This document shows positions 1 to 12,540 of a DNA stretch of 64,000 nt, one piece after another. Position 1 is the first letter of the stretch, and each line of letters opens with the position of its first letter. The DNA comes from Protea cynaroides (Eukaryota > Streptophyta > Magnoliopsida > Proteales > Proteaceae), in assembly GCA_028583415.1 (NCBI GenBank), contig CM053275.1:8557208-8621207 (forward strand), written 5' to 3'. Made by a program: the position numbers and the translations under genes. A model generated the notes under the pieces. The model ran no database searches and was not told the DNA's origin. It saw only the letters and a program-made list of their open reading frames with translations.

Positions 1-1043
1 ACCTCATCAATGTCACACATTATCACTTTGTCAATATTCTTGTGTCTCAGGATCTCTCTTGCAGTGGAACCTTCTCCTCCCCCCATAATAAATATGCTTT
101 TTGGACTGAAAATAATAACCAAAAGGGAATTTTATTTCCATTCACATACTAAGTGATCAAAATTCAAAGGGGAAAGGGGAGAAAGTACTTTGGGTGGTGG
201 AGGAGTGCTGGATGAACAAGTGATTCATGGTAGATGAATTCATCTATCTCTGTACTTTGAAGCTTTCCATCAATGACCAAAGCCTAGACCAAAAGTAAGA
301 AAGACTCAAGAAAAGAGTAGAAAGTAAGAAATTTCTTGCCAAGAAGAAGAACAAAAATTGATGTAAAAGTATTGACCTTTCCAAAGGGCTTTGTATCCAA
401 AAGTGCTATGTCCTGGTACTGACTAGCCCCTGTATGTAAAATACTGGCCACAAAAGAGTGTGTTAGATATTGCACTAGGTGTTTTAAGTTCTTCTAAATT
501 CCTCTTTTTCTGTTAAGCTTGTCTAGCTTTTAAGTGACCATGCAATTGAATATAGTAAGAACTACATTACTTTTAGTATATATATATATATATGTATATA
601 AGATGGGTTGATTAACTTTTGTTGTATCTCAAAATCCGACCAATGGAAAGGTGTTTGCTTTCTTTTTCCCTCTTTAAGCCTCTTCATAATTTTGTCTTAT
701 GAATCTTTTAAGTAATTTTCTTCTGTTCTTCTTCTTCTCTAAATAATAGAAATGGTTACATAACCAGGAAAACTTTCAGTCATGTTTGTCATGATCTGAT
801 CAACAAAGCCATGCATGTATGAAATTAAAGAGAACAGTGAGAAGATGGAAGAACAATTATCTTTGGGGGCCAATATTCTTAAATATACCTGTTGAGAGCA
901 AAACACCATCTCAAGTCCTGCTCAATCTCCTCTTCATACCAACAGCTCTTTCTACGGCCACTCTCACATGCAGAGTGGCCGTTCCCATGAACTCCATTGC
1001 CATTGCCATTGCCATTGACATTGGAACCTGAGATATCACCCAT
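1..1043 (-). CDS. ACL5: Thermospermine synthase (ACAULIS5-like), 5' part; gene continues past the left edge
   Basis: The family transfers an aminopropyl group from decarboxylated S-adenosylmethionine to spermidine to make thermospermine, which controls xylem differentiation. Four exons can be read on the minus strand: 889-1043, 377-443, 189-283 and 1-105, with GT/AG junctions and matching phases. Exon 1 starts MGDISGSNVNGNGNG and ends CWYEEEIEQDLRWCFALNS. Exon 2 gives ILHTGASQYQDIALLDTKPF, exon 3 the VIDGKLQS and YHESLVHPALLHHP segments, and exon 4 the SAM-binding glycine loop IFIMGGGEGSTAREILRH followed by VIMCDIDE. The Gly-Asn repeat and the CWYEEEIE start are typical of ACL5 rather than spermidine synthase. 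The ATG at 1041-1043 opens the first exon and agrees with the family's N-terminus. Roughly the last 60% of the protein lies outside the window. Splice sites are inferred from reading-frame continuity and family similarity. Confidence 0.93.
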
Positions 1044-1392
1044 TTCTTTTCACTCAAACCAGAGGGACAGACACAAACACACACACAGAAAACCAGAGAG
1101 AGAGAGAGAGAGAGAGAGGTGGTGTGGTTACACTGGGCAATGAAAGAAGGGGAGAGGGGTGTGCAGAATATAAGGAGAGGTGGTGGCAGAGAAATCGAAA
1201 TGGGATTTGATTCTTAGATTCTTGGTTGGAACTTGAGACTTGAAAAAGTTGGAAAAAAGCTATAATTGAAATGCATTTCAAGTGGGGTCTAGACCATAGA
1301 ATTTTTTAAAAATAACTTGGATTTTCGCAAACCAAAGAAGATAAAGACCATGCCAACTACTAACGTTGATTCGGATTTTGACCGCTTGGATG

Positions 1393-1396
<4 letters not shown>
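1044..1396 (-). promoter_or_regulatory. Upstream region and 5' leader of ACL5, with a (GA)n tract
   Basis: This stretch lies directly upstream of the ACL5 start codon. On the plus strand it holds a GA run at about 1095-1119, which reads as CT on the gene's sense strand; pyrimidine tracts of this kind are common in plant 5' leaders. No clear TATA box at a convincing distance was found, so the transcription start is not placed. Confidence 0.4.

Positions 1397-1446
<50 letters not shown>
1397..1446. repeat. (TC)n microsatellite, about 50 bp
   Basis: An uninterrupted TC dinucleotide run upstream of the ACL5 leader, seen directly. Likely length-polymorphic. Confidence 0.95.
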
Positions 1447-1450
<4 letters not shown>

Positions 1451-2042
1451 TTAGTATAAGAGCATCTCATGTTTTTTTTATGCAACATTTCATGTTATTA
1501 TGTCACATGCATTTATTTTGTTTGATATATTTGTCACATACACATGATATATGAAGTTATGTGCTTCTCCCTCTGTGAAGATGTTAATGGTGGAGGTTGG
1601 TTATCACTGATGATGTCTAGTTCTCATGGTTTAAGGATTCGGGCATGGATTAACAGAATCAGCCGAGTTTGATCCTCAAGAACCGATTCTTGTAACCGAG
1701 TCAAGGGTTTTGGGGGCTAATCCACCCTGATTCCAAGTACTTGAACTGTGCTAATCTTCCTCATTCTTGTACAAGTAGTAAGAGTAAATCAAGTTTTTAT
1801 CATATTTTCTTATTTGTTCCTTTGTGCATGTTCATTGTAAACAGCACAACTGATACTCTCGTTTGGATGGTCTTGTTTATTTCGTGCAAGACAGTATAAT
1901 TAAGTTCTATTCTTGACTTCTTGATCTTTGTAACATTCAATCCTTGAGTTTTTAACGGTGTTCTAATAAATAAATTTACTTTCTAAAAATTGGGTGTAGT
2001 CTTACGTGGCTGGCAGATGAATTGATGATGGGCCCAGGGCCA
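1447..2042. other. Intergenic, no gene recognised
   Basis: Mixed-composition DNA without a credible coding exon on either strand and without a recognisable repeat. Confidence 0.6.
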
Positions 2043-2290
2043 AATTAGGTGGGATCCGCATCCTCTCCTCCCAGTGGTTCTGGGAGGACAGCGGCAACCC
2101 AGTCCCGATGGTCGAGACGTGGCTCTCAGTGAATCCAAGACCCACGTTTGAGCCCACACCTAGTCGACAAGGGGTGTTGGCTCAAACGTGGGTCTCGGAT
2201 TCACCCAAGAGCCACATGTCAGCCATCGGGACTGGGTTTCCGCATCCTCCTAGAACCACTGGGAGGAGACGATGTAAATCCAATTAGGTG
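2043..2290. mobile_element. Mutator-like MITE with 9-bp target-site duplication, copy 1
   Basis: The element spans 2052-2281 (230 bp) and is flanked on both sides by AATTAGGTG (2043-2051 and 2282-2290). It begins GGATCCGCATCCTCTCC and ends GGAGGAGACGATGTAAATCC. The termini are inverted copies of each other, and the inner arms also pair (for example ACCCACGTTTGAGCC near 2140 with GGCTCAAACGTGGGT near 2180), so almost the whole element can fold as one hairpin. It has no coding capacity. A 9-bp target duplication is the mark of Mutator-superfamily transposition. A second member of the same family lies at 40293-40534 with a different 9-bp duplication, which confirms the ends. Confidence 0.9.
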
Positions 2291-2612
2291 GACGAAATGG
2301 CCTACTAGTACGACCTGTTGCTGCTACATGTTTCCATGTAAGCAGTCAAGACTACAAATTATTGCAGTTTTTAGGGCAGTAGGCCATCCTTTTTGTTTAC
2401 GGAAGACTAAACTCCAAGGAGTAGCTTACTTAGCAAGGACCCTACGCCTTAGGAAATGGAAAGTTTTGAGTTCAATTCTTCTTATTGCCTTGGGGGGTTA
2501 AATGCTCTTTCTTTCCTGTTTAGGGTGCAAGTGGAATAGTTCTCATTCAATCCCAGAATGACTCAGTTCATGAATAATTAGGCCAAATGTCTAGATATCC
2601 ATCATTAGCAAA

Positions 2613-2656
<44 letters not shown>

Positions 2657-3372
2657 GATGTATGAATTTCAGCACTCTTTTTTTTTTTTTGGTCTTGGGT
2701 TGGATCGTTAGGGTATGAAATATAAAATTCTACCCCCGGATTGGATGGTTCAGGTCTGTCCCACCCTAGAGCAAACCTCCTCTTTCTCTCCACTCTCTTC
2801 CATAGAGACCTTAAAAAATAGGGAAGAAAAAAAAAATTAAAAGATTACCTAGTTTCGTTTTGGTTTTAGCCTACAAAATTACACAAGACAGTAATCTCTT
2901 CTTCTTCCCAAAACGTAATTACTTTGGATAAAGAAGGAAATCAAGAACTATTCCATTTTTACAATTGATATAAGCAAAGCTTAGAAAGAAAACTAATAAG
3001 CTAGCAAAGCAAAGAAAGAGCAAGAAATGTAGGACTCTCTTTCAAGAAGCAAGACTAATAACCTTAATTGACCAGGTCCAAAAAAATTACACAAAACAGT
3101 ACTCTCTTCTTTTTTCGATAGTTTTTATATTTTTGCCCTTAACTTCCCCTCCTCCATCTTCGATCACCACCTCAATGTTCGAAGAGAAAGAATCATTGGA
3201 TACTCAGGCAAGTTCAGTTCATTTGCACATATGTACTTTTCATCAAAATCGATCACCATTGATGTAGTGTGAGATTTACCACTAGAGCGGGGGACCTATT
3301 GGATATTAATGGCGAGGGGATCTCGTAGAAGGTACACATGTGCAGTGGAATTATTCTTCGCGTAAAGATTTT

Positions 3373-3485
3373 CTGTAATAACTGTCAAGCGGCATTGAAG
3401 ATTCTAACCGCTTATAGTGCAATGACACGTATCCCCATGTACTATGATCGTCCAAAATCTTATTACCGCTTGACAGTTACTGCAG
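3373..3485. repeat. Inverted repeat / candidate stem-loop, 20-bp arms
   Basis: CTGTAATAACTGTCAAGCGG at 3373-3392 faces CCGCTTGACAGTTACTGCAG at 3466-3485. Eighteen of 20 positions pair by Watson-Crick rules and one more by G-U, with a 73-base loop. Some weaker pairing continues into the loop. It could be a small-RNA precursor, a short foldback element or a MITE remnant. I do not recognise a known miRNA in either arm. Confidence 0.6.
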
Positions 3486-3939
3486 ATGATGATCTCTCTA
3501 ATCTTCCTCAAAAACCCTTCCTACTCTCCCTTGGATAAGATTCCTTGTAAGGCACACTTAATGCACGTGAACTCTCCTCCATTATTTTGATGTGCGTATA
3601 GGAGACATTGAAGATCATCTCCTATGTGTTGGGGGTAGAATGCATGCCGTATTGGGTCTACTGTAATTGTACTACATATGAGAAAAGTATACTGATCGAT
3701 CAGATCTCAACCATTCAAATTTCATTGTGATGTACTTAGGGATAATGGTACGTACCTACAAGAGATGTCCTTGACCATGAATATCCCCATAGATTAGATG
3801 ATGGTGGTGATGATCATCATGACCATGCAGATTATATGATGCATGATGAACGGAGGATTAAGTTGTAAATAAAATATAATGATGATTGATAATGGATAAA
3901 TATGGGTACTTTTTTTAAGGAAAATTGTGTTTGATATTT

Positions 3940-3940
<1 letters not shown>

Positions 3941-3973
<33 letters not shown>
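3941..3973. repeat. (AG)n microsatellite
   Basis: Pure AG dinucleotide run seen directly. Confidence 0.95.
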
Positions 3974-3979
<6 letters not shown>

Positions 3980-6900
3980 CAAGGGCCAAGGGGAAGTGAG
4001 CCAGTGAGGGAGAGAGGAGCGTGCGGTGGGCATCATCATTCATATTCTCTTCTCCAAAGATAAACGGCGTGCAATGGCAGACGCACTCATCATCACCATC
4101 ACCACATCACTATCATCTCTTTATTTTCTACCAACCAAAAGTTTAAAAAATTTAAAAAAATAAAAATAAATAAAAAGAAAAAGAAAAACTAAGGTAAAAA
4201 AGTGAATTTTTTTTACCACACCCTGGTTCAATTTTGAGAAGGCTTCCCACAATGCTTAGTGTGGGGTCCACTTGTAAGAGAAGAGAAAAAATAATATAAT
4301 ATAAAAAATATGAAGAAAGATATCCACATTGACATTGTGAGAATTTAAGATATAGGAATGTTTTCACACCTTCAAAAATTTTAATATTTTTTCACTCTTT
4401 CGTGACATTCTCTCGTCTCTTATCATATGGATTCTATACCATTTTCAATAGTATGAGAAATTCCCCAAACTGGGGTTGTAAGAAATTTTTTTTTTTCGAT
4501 TGCTCATTCTTTTCCAATTTAGAAATCCTTAAACCATTTGTATTTGGACTTTGGACAAAATGTGTTGGGACCTGAATCTTCTCTTGTCGCCCAACAACAC
4601 CAATCGTTAGGCTGAAAAACTGTTAGATTGAAATGATCGACACATATGTCAATGCATCCTAATTCATCCAATGGACCATTGGAGGTCAGAGAAGAAGAGA
4701 AATGCTAAATCATCTTTTTTTTTTTTTCCATGGGTAAGAGAAATGCTAAATCAACTTGGGAGTCGGTTGGGATTCATGTTGTGAGGGGTTGAGTGGGGCC
4801 CACAATATGTGACCTAAGATTGGCATAAGCATGACGTGTGAGGGGGTTTGGAATGAGGAGGAAAGAGGGAGAAGGAGTGGGGGGTCCACCATGAACGACA
4901 CATCTTTTGATTTTGGATTTTGGAAGATTTTTGGGGTTCTTAAGATGTGGGGATGGGCCGATGAGGTGGGCTAACTTAAAATTGAATTCATGCAAATCTG
5001 CATGCCAGACCTGAAAATCAATCCCCCAATTCAGCCTTTTAACAAAGGAGATATTTTGGGGAAGGTGAGATTTTTTGAGATAATGTGAGGATTCTCAACT
5101 ATTTTTACTATGAATTATGATGATGGATAGTGAGTGACCGAGTCAAACACTCACTCTCCCCTGGTTTTTGGTAAAAACCAAATCATGATGGGCCCCCACA
5201 CTATTCTTCATAGCCCTAACCCCACACTAACCCACTTGCCCTTTTTGAGTTATATCAATGGTACACCTCAGATTTTAATGACCCATTTTCATTCGGAGTT
5301 CAGGTCATTAAAAAAATAATAATAATAATAATAAATAAATAATAAACACCATGTTTTACCTATGAGAAACAGGCAGGACTCATTTTTTTTAATTTTTACC
5401 CCTTTTGACCACTGAAACAATGGAGAAGGTGAATAATTAATGAGCTTCCATGGGACCAAAACAATCTCATGTTATAATATAAGATCATATATGTAGTCTA
5501 ATCATCTCATATCTAAGGTGCTAATGACTGTCACTTGTGAAAAAAGCAAAGCAAACTGAGATTAGAAAATTTAGATTAGAGATAGGGTGGTTTACTGAGT
5601 GGTGTTGTTGTCTGTGCCCATGAATGGATGTGATCAATGATCGATCTTTTGATAAAATGCCAATGGACATCCGCAAAGGTCTTATACCATGGAAAAGATG
5701 AGGGTCCTTCATTGACGGTCTTTTCTTTCTGGCTATGTGGGTCTCTGCTGATGAAACCATTTTCTTGTGTCTCAAATGTTGTGGTATAGGAGATTTCCCG
5801 TACTAGTGATGTGTGAAACGCCCTCCCCAAAATTTAAGTTTCTAATAACAATAAGGGGAAGTGTTCTAGTGGAGCATGAAAACAAAAGTAATTATGATTC
5901 TTGATGGGATGGGAGGAGCACGAGCATTATAGAACAATAAACGAGGCTTTTTCCTACCACATGGTAGAAGCCATCCAAAGAGTGAAAGAGTTTGTGTATG
6001 TCGTTGTCAAACCAAATTTAATTAAGGTGTTTCGTGCTTGCATGTCAAAGGTCATTGGATGTTGAGTAACCTGAAACAACAAAATAGAGTAAATGAGGTT
6101 GGACTTAGAGCTTAGGAGTCATTTCGATGCTTAAGTTAGAAATCTATCAAATATACAATGAGGTTGGGAGGCTGACCAAGTAAATAAAGTGACATACGGG
6201 GTAGGAGAGGGATTTCGAGGTTGATGTGTCAGAACCGTAGGTGAAACATTAAAAAACATTGAAAGTGAAGTGAAATGACCTTGATATTCAGAGTTATTTA
6301 TAGGGAGTACAATGCGGTATTTGGATGCCTTGACTTTAGTTTATAATGACGGATGTGCCCCTAAGAGTGATTTCATGGTAGAAAGACAATTCTACCCATG
6401 CAATTTGTGGATACTTTTGGAGGTGTCCAGATGCCGCAATTCTATTGACTCTCTGATTTTTGTGCCCAACACATGGTTTATATATACTCTTGTGTTTTCT
6501 TTCCTTCAATAGAAGCTTTGTGATTGATGATATCATACACTTGTCTTCTTATTTTGAATAATGTAATTTTGATTTTTTCACTGAGAGAGTTTAACGCATT
6601 GCCGACTCTTTGTCCAGGAGGGCCCTAATCTCCTTGTCAATGATTGTTTGGCCAAATTCCGACCCATGACTAGTTGATGTTTGAGCTTATTTATTCTTTT
6701 CCATATCATCCTCTGTTTGCTTTACTTCGGTAAGTTTCATATCAATTTCCCTATCAGCAGTGAACATTCATTCATCATCAAGATATTATTATTCTTCTCC
6801 CTACTAAAATGGATATCCAAACTAACTTTCAAAGTAATGAATGAAGACTTCACTGCTAGTGAGGGGGGACTCACTGCCCATCACTGCAATATAATGTGTC

Positions 6901-7963
6901 ACATGATCAAATAAAATTTCAAATATTTTATTTTATTTTATTTTATTTCTTCCAGTACCTAATGAATAGAGAGCTAATTGTATATAAGAAGGAAAGCCCG
7001 GAAAGCCCAAACATTTTTTTTCATGGGATTGAAATAAACCATGTCATTAGTCTGATTTGTCATCTATTTTCATCCAGTAAATTAAATAGTGACATGCAAG
7101 AAACTAGGGGCGCAAGTTTGGTCTGAGCTGCTTGAGTCTGCCCAAATTCAGATGGAAGCCCGGTTGGCCCTAGGCTGGGCTTTTCAAACCCAGACTGTGC
7201 CAGAGTAGGGATGGATTTCTAGGCTTGTGATTATGGTCGGGCCCGACTGGGCTGAGGCCTTTCATAGGGCTCGGCTTTCCCTATGTAGACCCCGGGTTGG
7301 GCTTGGGGTTTCAAAACCCCTTCCCAGCCTGGCCCTTGGCACCCCTAATTTTTTTTTTGGGTGCCTGGCATCAAGAAGGAATACAAGTATAAAAATAAAA
7401 AAACCCAATAATAAAAAAAAATTGTCATATAATGATTTCTTCACTATCCTAAAATTTAATGATTTCGCATCCTACTGCAATAAAGGTGGTCGGTGAAGAG
7501 ATTCTCTATTCATCATGGGTGAAGGAAAACTCGGTTCTATATTTTATGATTTCCGCATCATGGTTAGGTTCTAAGCTCCTACACTAATTTCAAATTTTAT
7601 ACTACTTAAAATTGTTCATTTTATAATTAAAAATACAAAATGGACATGTAAAATACCAAAAGTTGCTACCTTAAAATTTTATAACGGGCTGGGCTTTTTT
7701 CCTGGTGTGGGCTGGGATGGGCCTTCCTCATTCCGGCCCGTTTATATTTCCCTTACACTTTTTTTTTTTTTTTTCTTTTTTGGGTAAAATTCCCCTTACA
7801 GTGTAGTTCCAGAGGTGGTTGTTCTTTCCTCGAAATTCCACCGAGATCGCTGGTCTCCTTCTCTATCTCGTCCTTCCGTTTTGTAGTCTCCAGGTGTGCT
7901 CGCTGTCTGCTGGATAGAAATTACAAGAACAGAGGGGTCTCTACGTAGGATTCACATATCATA

Positions 7964-10900
7964 ATGTACAGAACAGCATCATCAAGCTCGAGCACTTCAA
8001 CGGGTCATCCGCAGTACTATGGCTCATCTTTCTATCCCAGAGTGGGTCAGCCTGGTCAATCCATTATCTCTCCCACCGCTCGACCTTCTCATCTTCCTGA
8101 GACCTCTGTACCATCATCTTCTTGTAAGTTCAGGAGAGCTTTCCTTCTCTGCCTTCTCTTTTTTTTTTGTAATTAAATTTCTTTTTCTTTTGTTTTAACG
8201 GATTATCTGTTTCCCCCTTGTGCGAATCCCACGGTTTTCTTAATTGTTAAATTTTACTCGTTATTTCGTTGCCTTCTATGCATGATTTTCCACAGAAGAT
8301 GATTGAATTACCCATTTTTTTGTTCTTTCTGAAATCAAATGATGGAATATCAACGAGACAACAACTGCGAGATCCTAATATTCATTAACTGGTTCTTATT
8401 GATAATCTACCGAATAACCCCACCTGTGAGTGCTTCCCTATGCACTGTGGGTCATTTATTTTCTTTTCTTTTCATTTCTCTTTTAATAGATAGAAACAAG
8501 TTATATAAGCATAAATTAATATACTATACTTCCCATATTTCAAGGAAAAACACAAGGTGTTTTGAGTTTCCATTCATATGGAACAGGACTAGGAATTAGA
8601 AGCAGTATGAGCAAATGATGTCTGCATTGAAGTAAATATGAATCACGAGCCAAGTGGGAAGTACAGCATCTGCAACTATGGACTTTCCACTTGACTCTTG
8701 TTTATATGTTTGCTATTTTTTTTAATTTTTTTCAATGTATGTGGTTCTTTCTTTGTTTTAAATGTTTAATATGGATACTTGTTGTATTGTGTTGCATGTG
8801 AAAACGCATACCACAGCCTCAGCTGTCCCAAGTGCAAGATGTTAACCTGAGCACATTGCAGTTTGACTTTGACCTTGAAAAGAAAGTACTTGCTGGAGCA
8901 GGGAAGGAGAACCCTAATTGGAGTAGACTTGTGATGGAACATATCTCAACTAAATCTGCAGAGTCAACAACCCCTTTGGTACAGTATTTTTCTTAGTATT
9001 TTATTTCTTTTGGAAAAATGAAAAAGAAAAACCTTACTACGCCTTAGAATTGCAATTTTTTTTTTTTTTTGTCATGATGTAGTAACTATACTATGATGGA
9101 TTTCATCACCAATTATTTCTTATTGTGACCAGACTTTGTGAGTGGCTTTAGTCCCTACTGGTTAAGCTACAATGTATATTATGTGCATTGATCGAAAAAC
9201 CTGTTTGGTTTGTCTGATTCCGCGTTGTGTTTTGAAGTTGCCTAATCCCATAGCTCAGTATGATATGTACTGTTTAAAACTAAATGCATTCAATCCAGGT
9301 TGAGATTATTGACACTGTATTTTAAATTTGAAAAGATCGTCTATCTTGGTGTGAATGTCAAATTATTGACTAATATTCAATTTTTTACATTTCAAAAAAT
9401 AAAAGCTGGCAATACAAGTTGATGGATACCTTGGTCTGATCCCAACCCACGTGGAGGTTGGGCTCTATCTCAAATTGGTTTTCCCACTGGCATTGGGAAA
9501 AATGCTTCTAGAACCAGCCATATAGGGTTGAGGCATGTTGCTTTGCTGATTAACTGTGAGTCTGTGACTGTTGTTCCTAGCCAAATTAGCTGTCTTTTAC
9601 AGGTTTCCCATGTAGCATACCAATTAATGGTGACCTTTGTTCCTAAGCCAAACCGGCAGTCTTTTTTATGTTTCCTTTGTAGCATACTTTCTTTTATGGT
9701 CATTTGTAGTTTCCTCTTTTTCTTTTCTTTTTTTCTGAAGAACCCGGTCAAGATTTAGGTTTTATACAAGGGTACATTGCTTGGGTCATACGTGTTTTGG
9801 TTATGACAGAGGTCCTTTCTGACCTAGCTTTCCTTTCCATTTTTCTTTTTCATATTTTGAGGTTAGGTGTGGGTCAGTGTTAAATGCTTAATAGTTTTGA
9901 TTTCTTATTGTAATCTTGTTTGGTTTCTTTTATTAATGCTTTACAGTATTTCTTTATTGATAGAAATGCTTTGCATTATTTCATGGACAGTTGGGTTGCC
10001 AAAAAATTTTATTTACATGAATGAGATAGGATAGGTCAACTAACTATCTCTGACCTAACTAGGAAGAGATTTACTATACCATTCTATAACACCTAACTAG
10101 GAATAGATTTACTAAACTATTCTATAACACTTCAATTATTGTTTCAAAGAGAACTTCAAGTTTGATAGCTTTTGAAGATCTCTTAGAGCATCTCTTATGT
10201 CTTAGTTTTCAATGCAATTACATTAACTTTATATATTTCTATATTGAACCCTTATAAGGGGGTAGTTTATTGGGTTTTTTTTATTTTATTTTATTTTTAA
10301 ATTATGGTGTATTTTCTAAATTTTGGACATGCTAGGTAATGCTAATGCATGTAGGATACATTCACCCAAGGGAAAAAAATGCATGTAGGATGCTAGTGAG
10401 ATGCCGGGTGGCCGTACAATAGATTGTATGGAAGTCCCTTGTATTCAGAATGCTACAGCTTGGAAGCCTTAAGACAGATCCTGTGGGTCCCTTGCTAAGT
10501 GGAAATGTTCTTCTTCATCTTATTTTTAATGGTTTTCCATGACAACTGTATGTCTGAAAGAAGCTACTTCCCCTCAACCTAAACTAGAATTACGGGGCCA
10601 TGTAATTTTTTTCAGGCTAGTTTGTTCACTTTTTATTTTTTATTTTTATCAAGATGCTTTCATGCAAAAGCAAAACCAATAATATCTTTAACTAGGGTCA
10701 GTTTTTGGGATTTTTGTACTAATGTCAAAATGGAACTGGACAAATGTTGTTTTTTCTTTTTCTCCGCCCTCCCCAGGGTTCTTCTGTCACTGATCCAGTT
10801 GTGAGCAAATACATTGCATCAGGACTTAGTCGAGAAGCTGTGTGCCTTGCAGTTGCGAACTATGGAGATAATCCAACTAAGGTACCCATGTGATTTTTTG

Positions 10901-12458
10901 AAAATACTTTATGACTTTATGAGGTAAACTCTTGAGTGTTTATATGATAATAATTTACTTAGGTAAAATCCTGGGGTTTTCTTTGCCATTCACATGACAC
11001 ACACGAAGGTGGATTTGTAACATGGATTTGATGGGCCTTGTAGTTTAAGGATATATCAGTTTTATGGTAATGGAAGTTTCATTTTTCCTTCTATTTCTTA
11101 CCCTTTCAAAGGGGTCTGACTGTGTAACTTGTTGCAACTGTCCAACATTCTCTTCCCTCCTTGACGGAAGATCGTTGTGGTGTCCATCAATTGGCAAAGT
11201 TTCTTTTCATATAATAATGAGCAAACCTGTTGAAAACTTGATATCCCTTTCCTTTTTTTACGATGAAATTTGATGTTTGGCACCTCAATAAGAAATATGG
11301 TTCCTGATCAAATAAAAAAAGTTTTTTGTTATTAGACAGCCAACTCTGTATGTGTGTGTGCTCTCCAACTTTTCCTGGCGAGGTATGCGCATTTTGCCTG
11401 ATTTTTTAGGTGTAAGACTTTAACTTTTAAAGGGTTTTCCGTAAAGTGTTGCCTTTGGGATGGATTCACATGTCTCTTAAAGAACTGACGTATGTATAGA
11501 CACATCTAAAATTTCTCTGGCTTTCTACTTTGTGGTCTTAGACCCTGAATTTTATTTTCAGAGCTGGCATATTTACTATTGGAATGTGATATCATTGACT
11601 CTTTGGAGGATGGTGTTTCATTTTTTAGGGCCTAAGAGCACAGACATAGAGACAAAAGATGGGGAATCTGGGAAACTGTGCCCTCTTTCCCCTCAACTTC
11701 TTGCTCAATCTGAGTTTTGACCAATCTGTTAAATTAGATTATCCAGTTTCCATAATCGTTACCCATCATTTAATATGTGGGAGGGGGTAGATTTTATTCT
11801 CCTCAGACTCAGACCATAGCGCAGATTTCTTTTTTATGTTGCGGAGTACTACAGTTATCTCATCAATATGTTTACCTAAGAATCCAGTAACCTATGAATC
11901 ACTGGATTCATGTATCAATTCTCGCTGCTTCATGTATTTACCTTATATCAGTATGCAAAATAATTTCTTATTTACTCATTATGACAAGTACTAGCCAGAA
12001 GTCATACCTGGATGAACTCAAGAGGGCTTCATCACTACCAAGCACATAGAAAATTAGAGATGTCCTGAATCAACCCGGCACATGTGTACCGATTTCACAA
12101 AAACATGTGTTTGCCTAAAATATGGGAATTGTTTTCAGGTTCGTGAATTTGCAAATGGGTACAACCTGCTGTGTGAAATGGGTTTCTCCTCGAATAGTGT
12201 TGCTGAAGCCTTAGCCATGTATAATAACGATACCGACAAGGCATTAGCACATTTCCTCGACAGTTTCATAATGATGCCAGAAATGGGTTGTGAATCATGT
12301 ATGATAAATGATACAGCAAGAAATGGTTTGTGTTCCATGGTAATATTGGGTCTAGATTTTTCTTTTTCGTGCCCCCCCCCCCAAAAAAAAAACCCCCAAA
12401 ACCCTCCCTCAGACACAAAAATAATATATATACCCTTCCCCCCCAACCCCCAAACCCT

Positions 12459-12507
<49 letters not shown>

Positions 12508-12540
12508 AAATTTATTGTTAGGGTTGTGATATCAACATGA
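7964..12540 (+). CDS. UBA (ubiquitin-associated) domain protein, five-exon model
   Basis: Exons on the plus strand: 7964-8123, about 8358-8425, 8817-8978, 10777-10881 and 12139-12540. Exon 1 starts MYRTASSSSSTSTGHPQYYG, a Ser/Gly/Pro-rich N-terminus. Exon 2 ends in YRITPP. Exon 3 gives PQLSQVQDVNLSTLQFDFDL and KKVLAGAGKENPNWS. Exon 4 gives DPVVSKYIASGLSREAV and AVANYGDNPTK. Exon 5 gives a UBA-type helix bundle, GYNLLCEMGFSSNSVAEAL, followed by NNDTDKALAHFL. This order matches a plant UBA-domain family of about 200 residues with unknown cellular role; the UBA fold generally binds ubiquitin. Phases join to a 298-residue protein. Two oddities: exon 2 lacks the basic KVALKPE-type sequence expected before YRITPP and has a weak acceptor, and the frame does not stop after the UBA domain but runs about 90 residues on, through C, A and CA runs. 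Exon 2 and the C-terminus are the least certain parts; this may be a degenerating paralogue. Confidence 0.72.
10055..10130. repeat. Short tandem duplication, about 38-bp unit, in UBA-gene intron 3
   Basis: Two adjacent, slightly diverged copies, each starting CTAACTAGGAA and ending ATTCTATAACAC. Confidence 0.8.
12460..12507. repeat. (CA)n(TA)n compound microsatellite inside the UBA-gene 3' reading frame
   Basis: CA run followed by AT run, preceded by C and A homopolymers at about 12371-12400. In the UBA frame it encodes alternating His-Thr and Tyr-Ile, so it is either recently captured coding sequence or, more likely, 3' UTR that lost its upstream stop. Confidence 0.9.

Larger units (their letters stand above)
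2291..7963. other. Long intergenic stretch with simple repeats only
   Basis: No gene was recognised. It contains a poly-A run at 2621-2654, the hairpin described separately at 3373-3485, a GA microsatellite at 3941-3973 and several poly-T runs. A moderately GC-rich patch at about 7130-7350 is built of short GGGCT/GGCCC words and looks like a decayed dispersed repeat. Small open frames here have no family resemblance and low-complexity composition. The last 150 bases or so are probably promoter and 5' UTR of the UBA gene. Confidence 0.55.
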
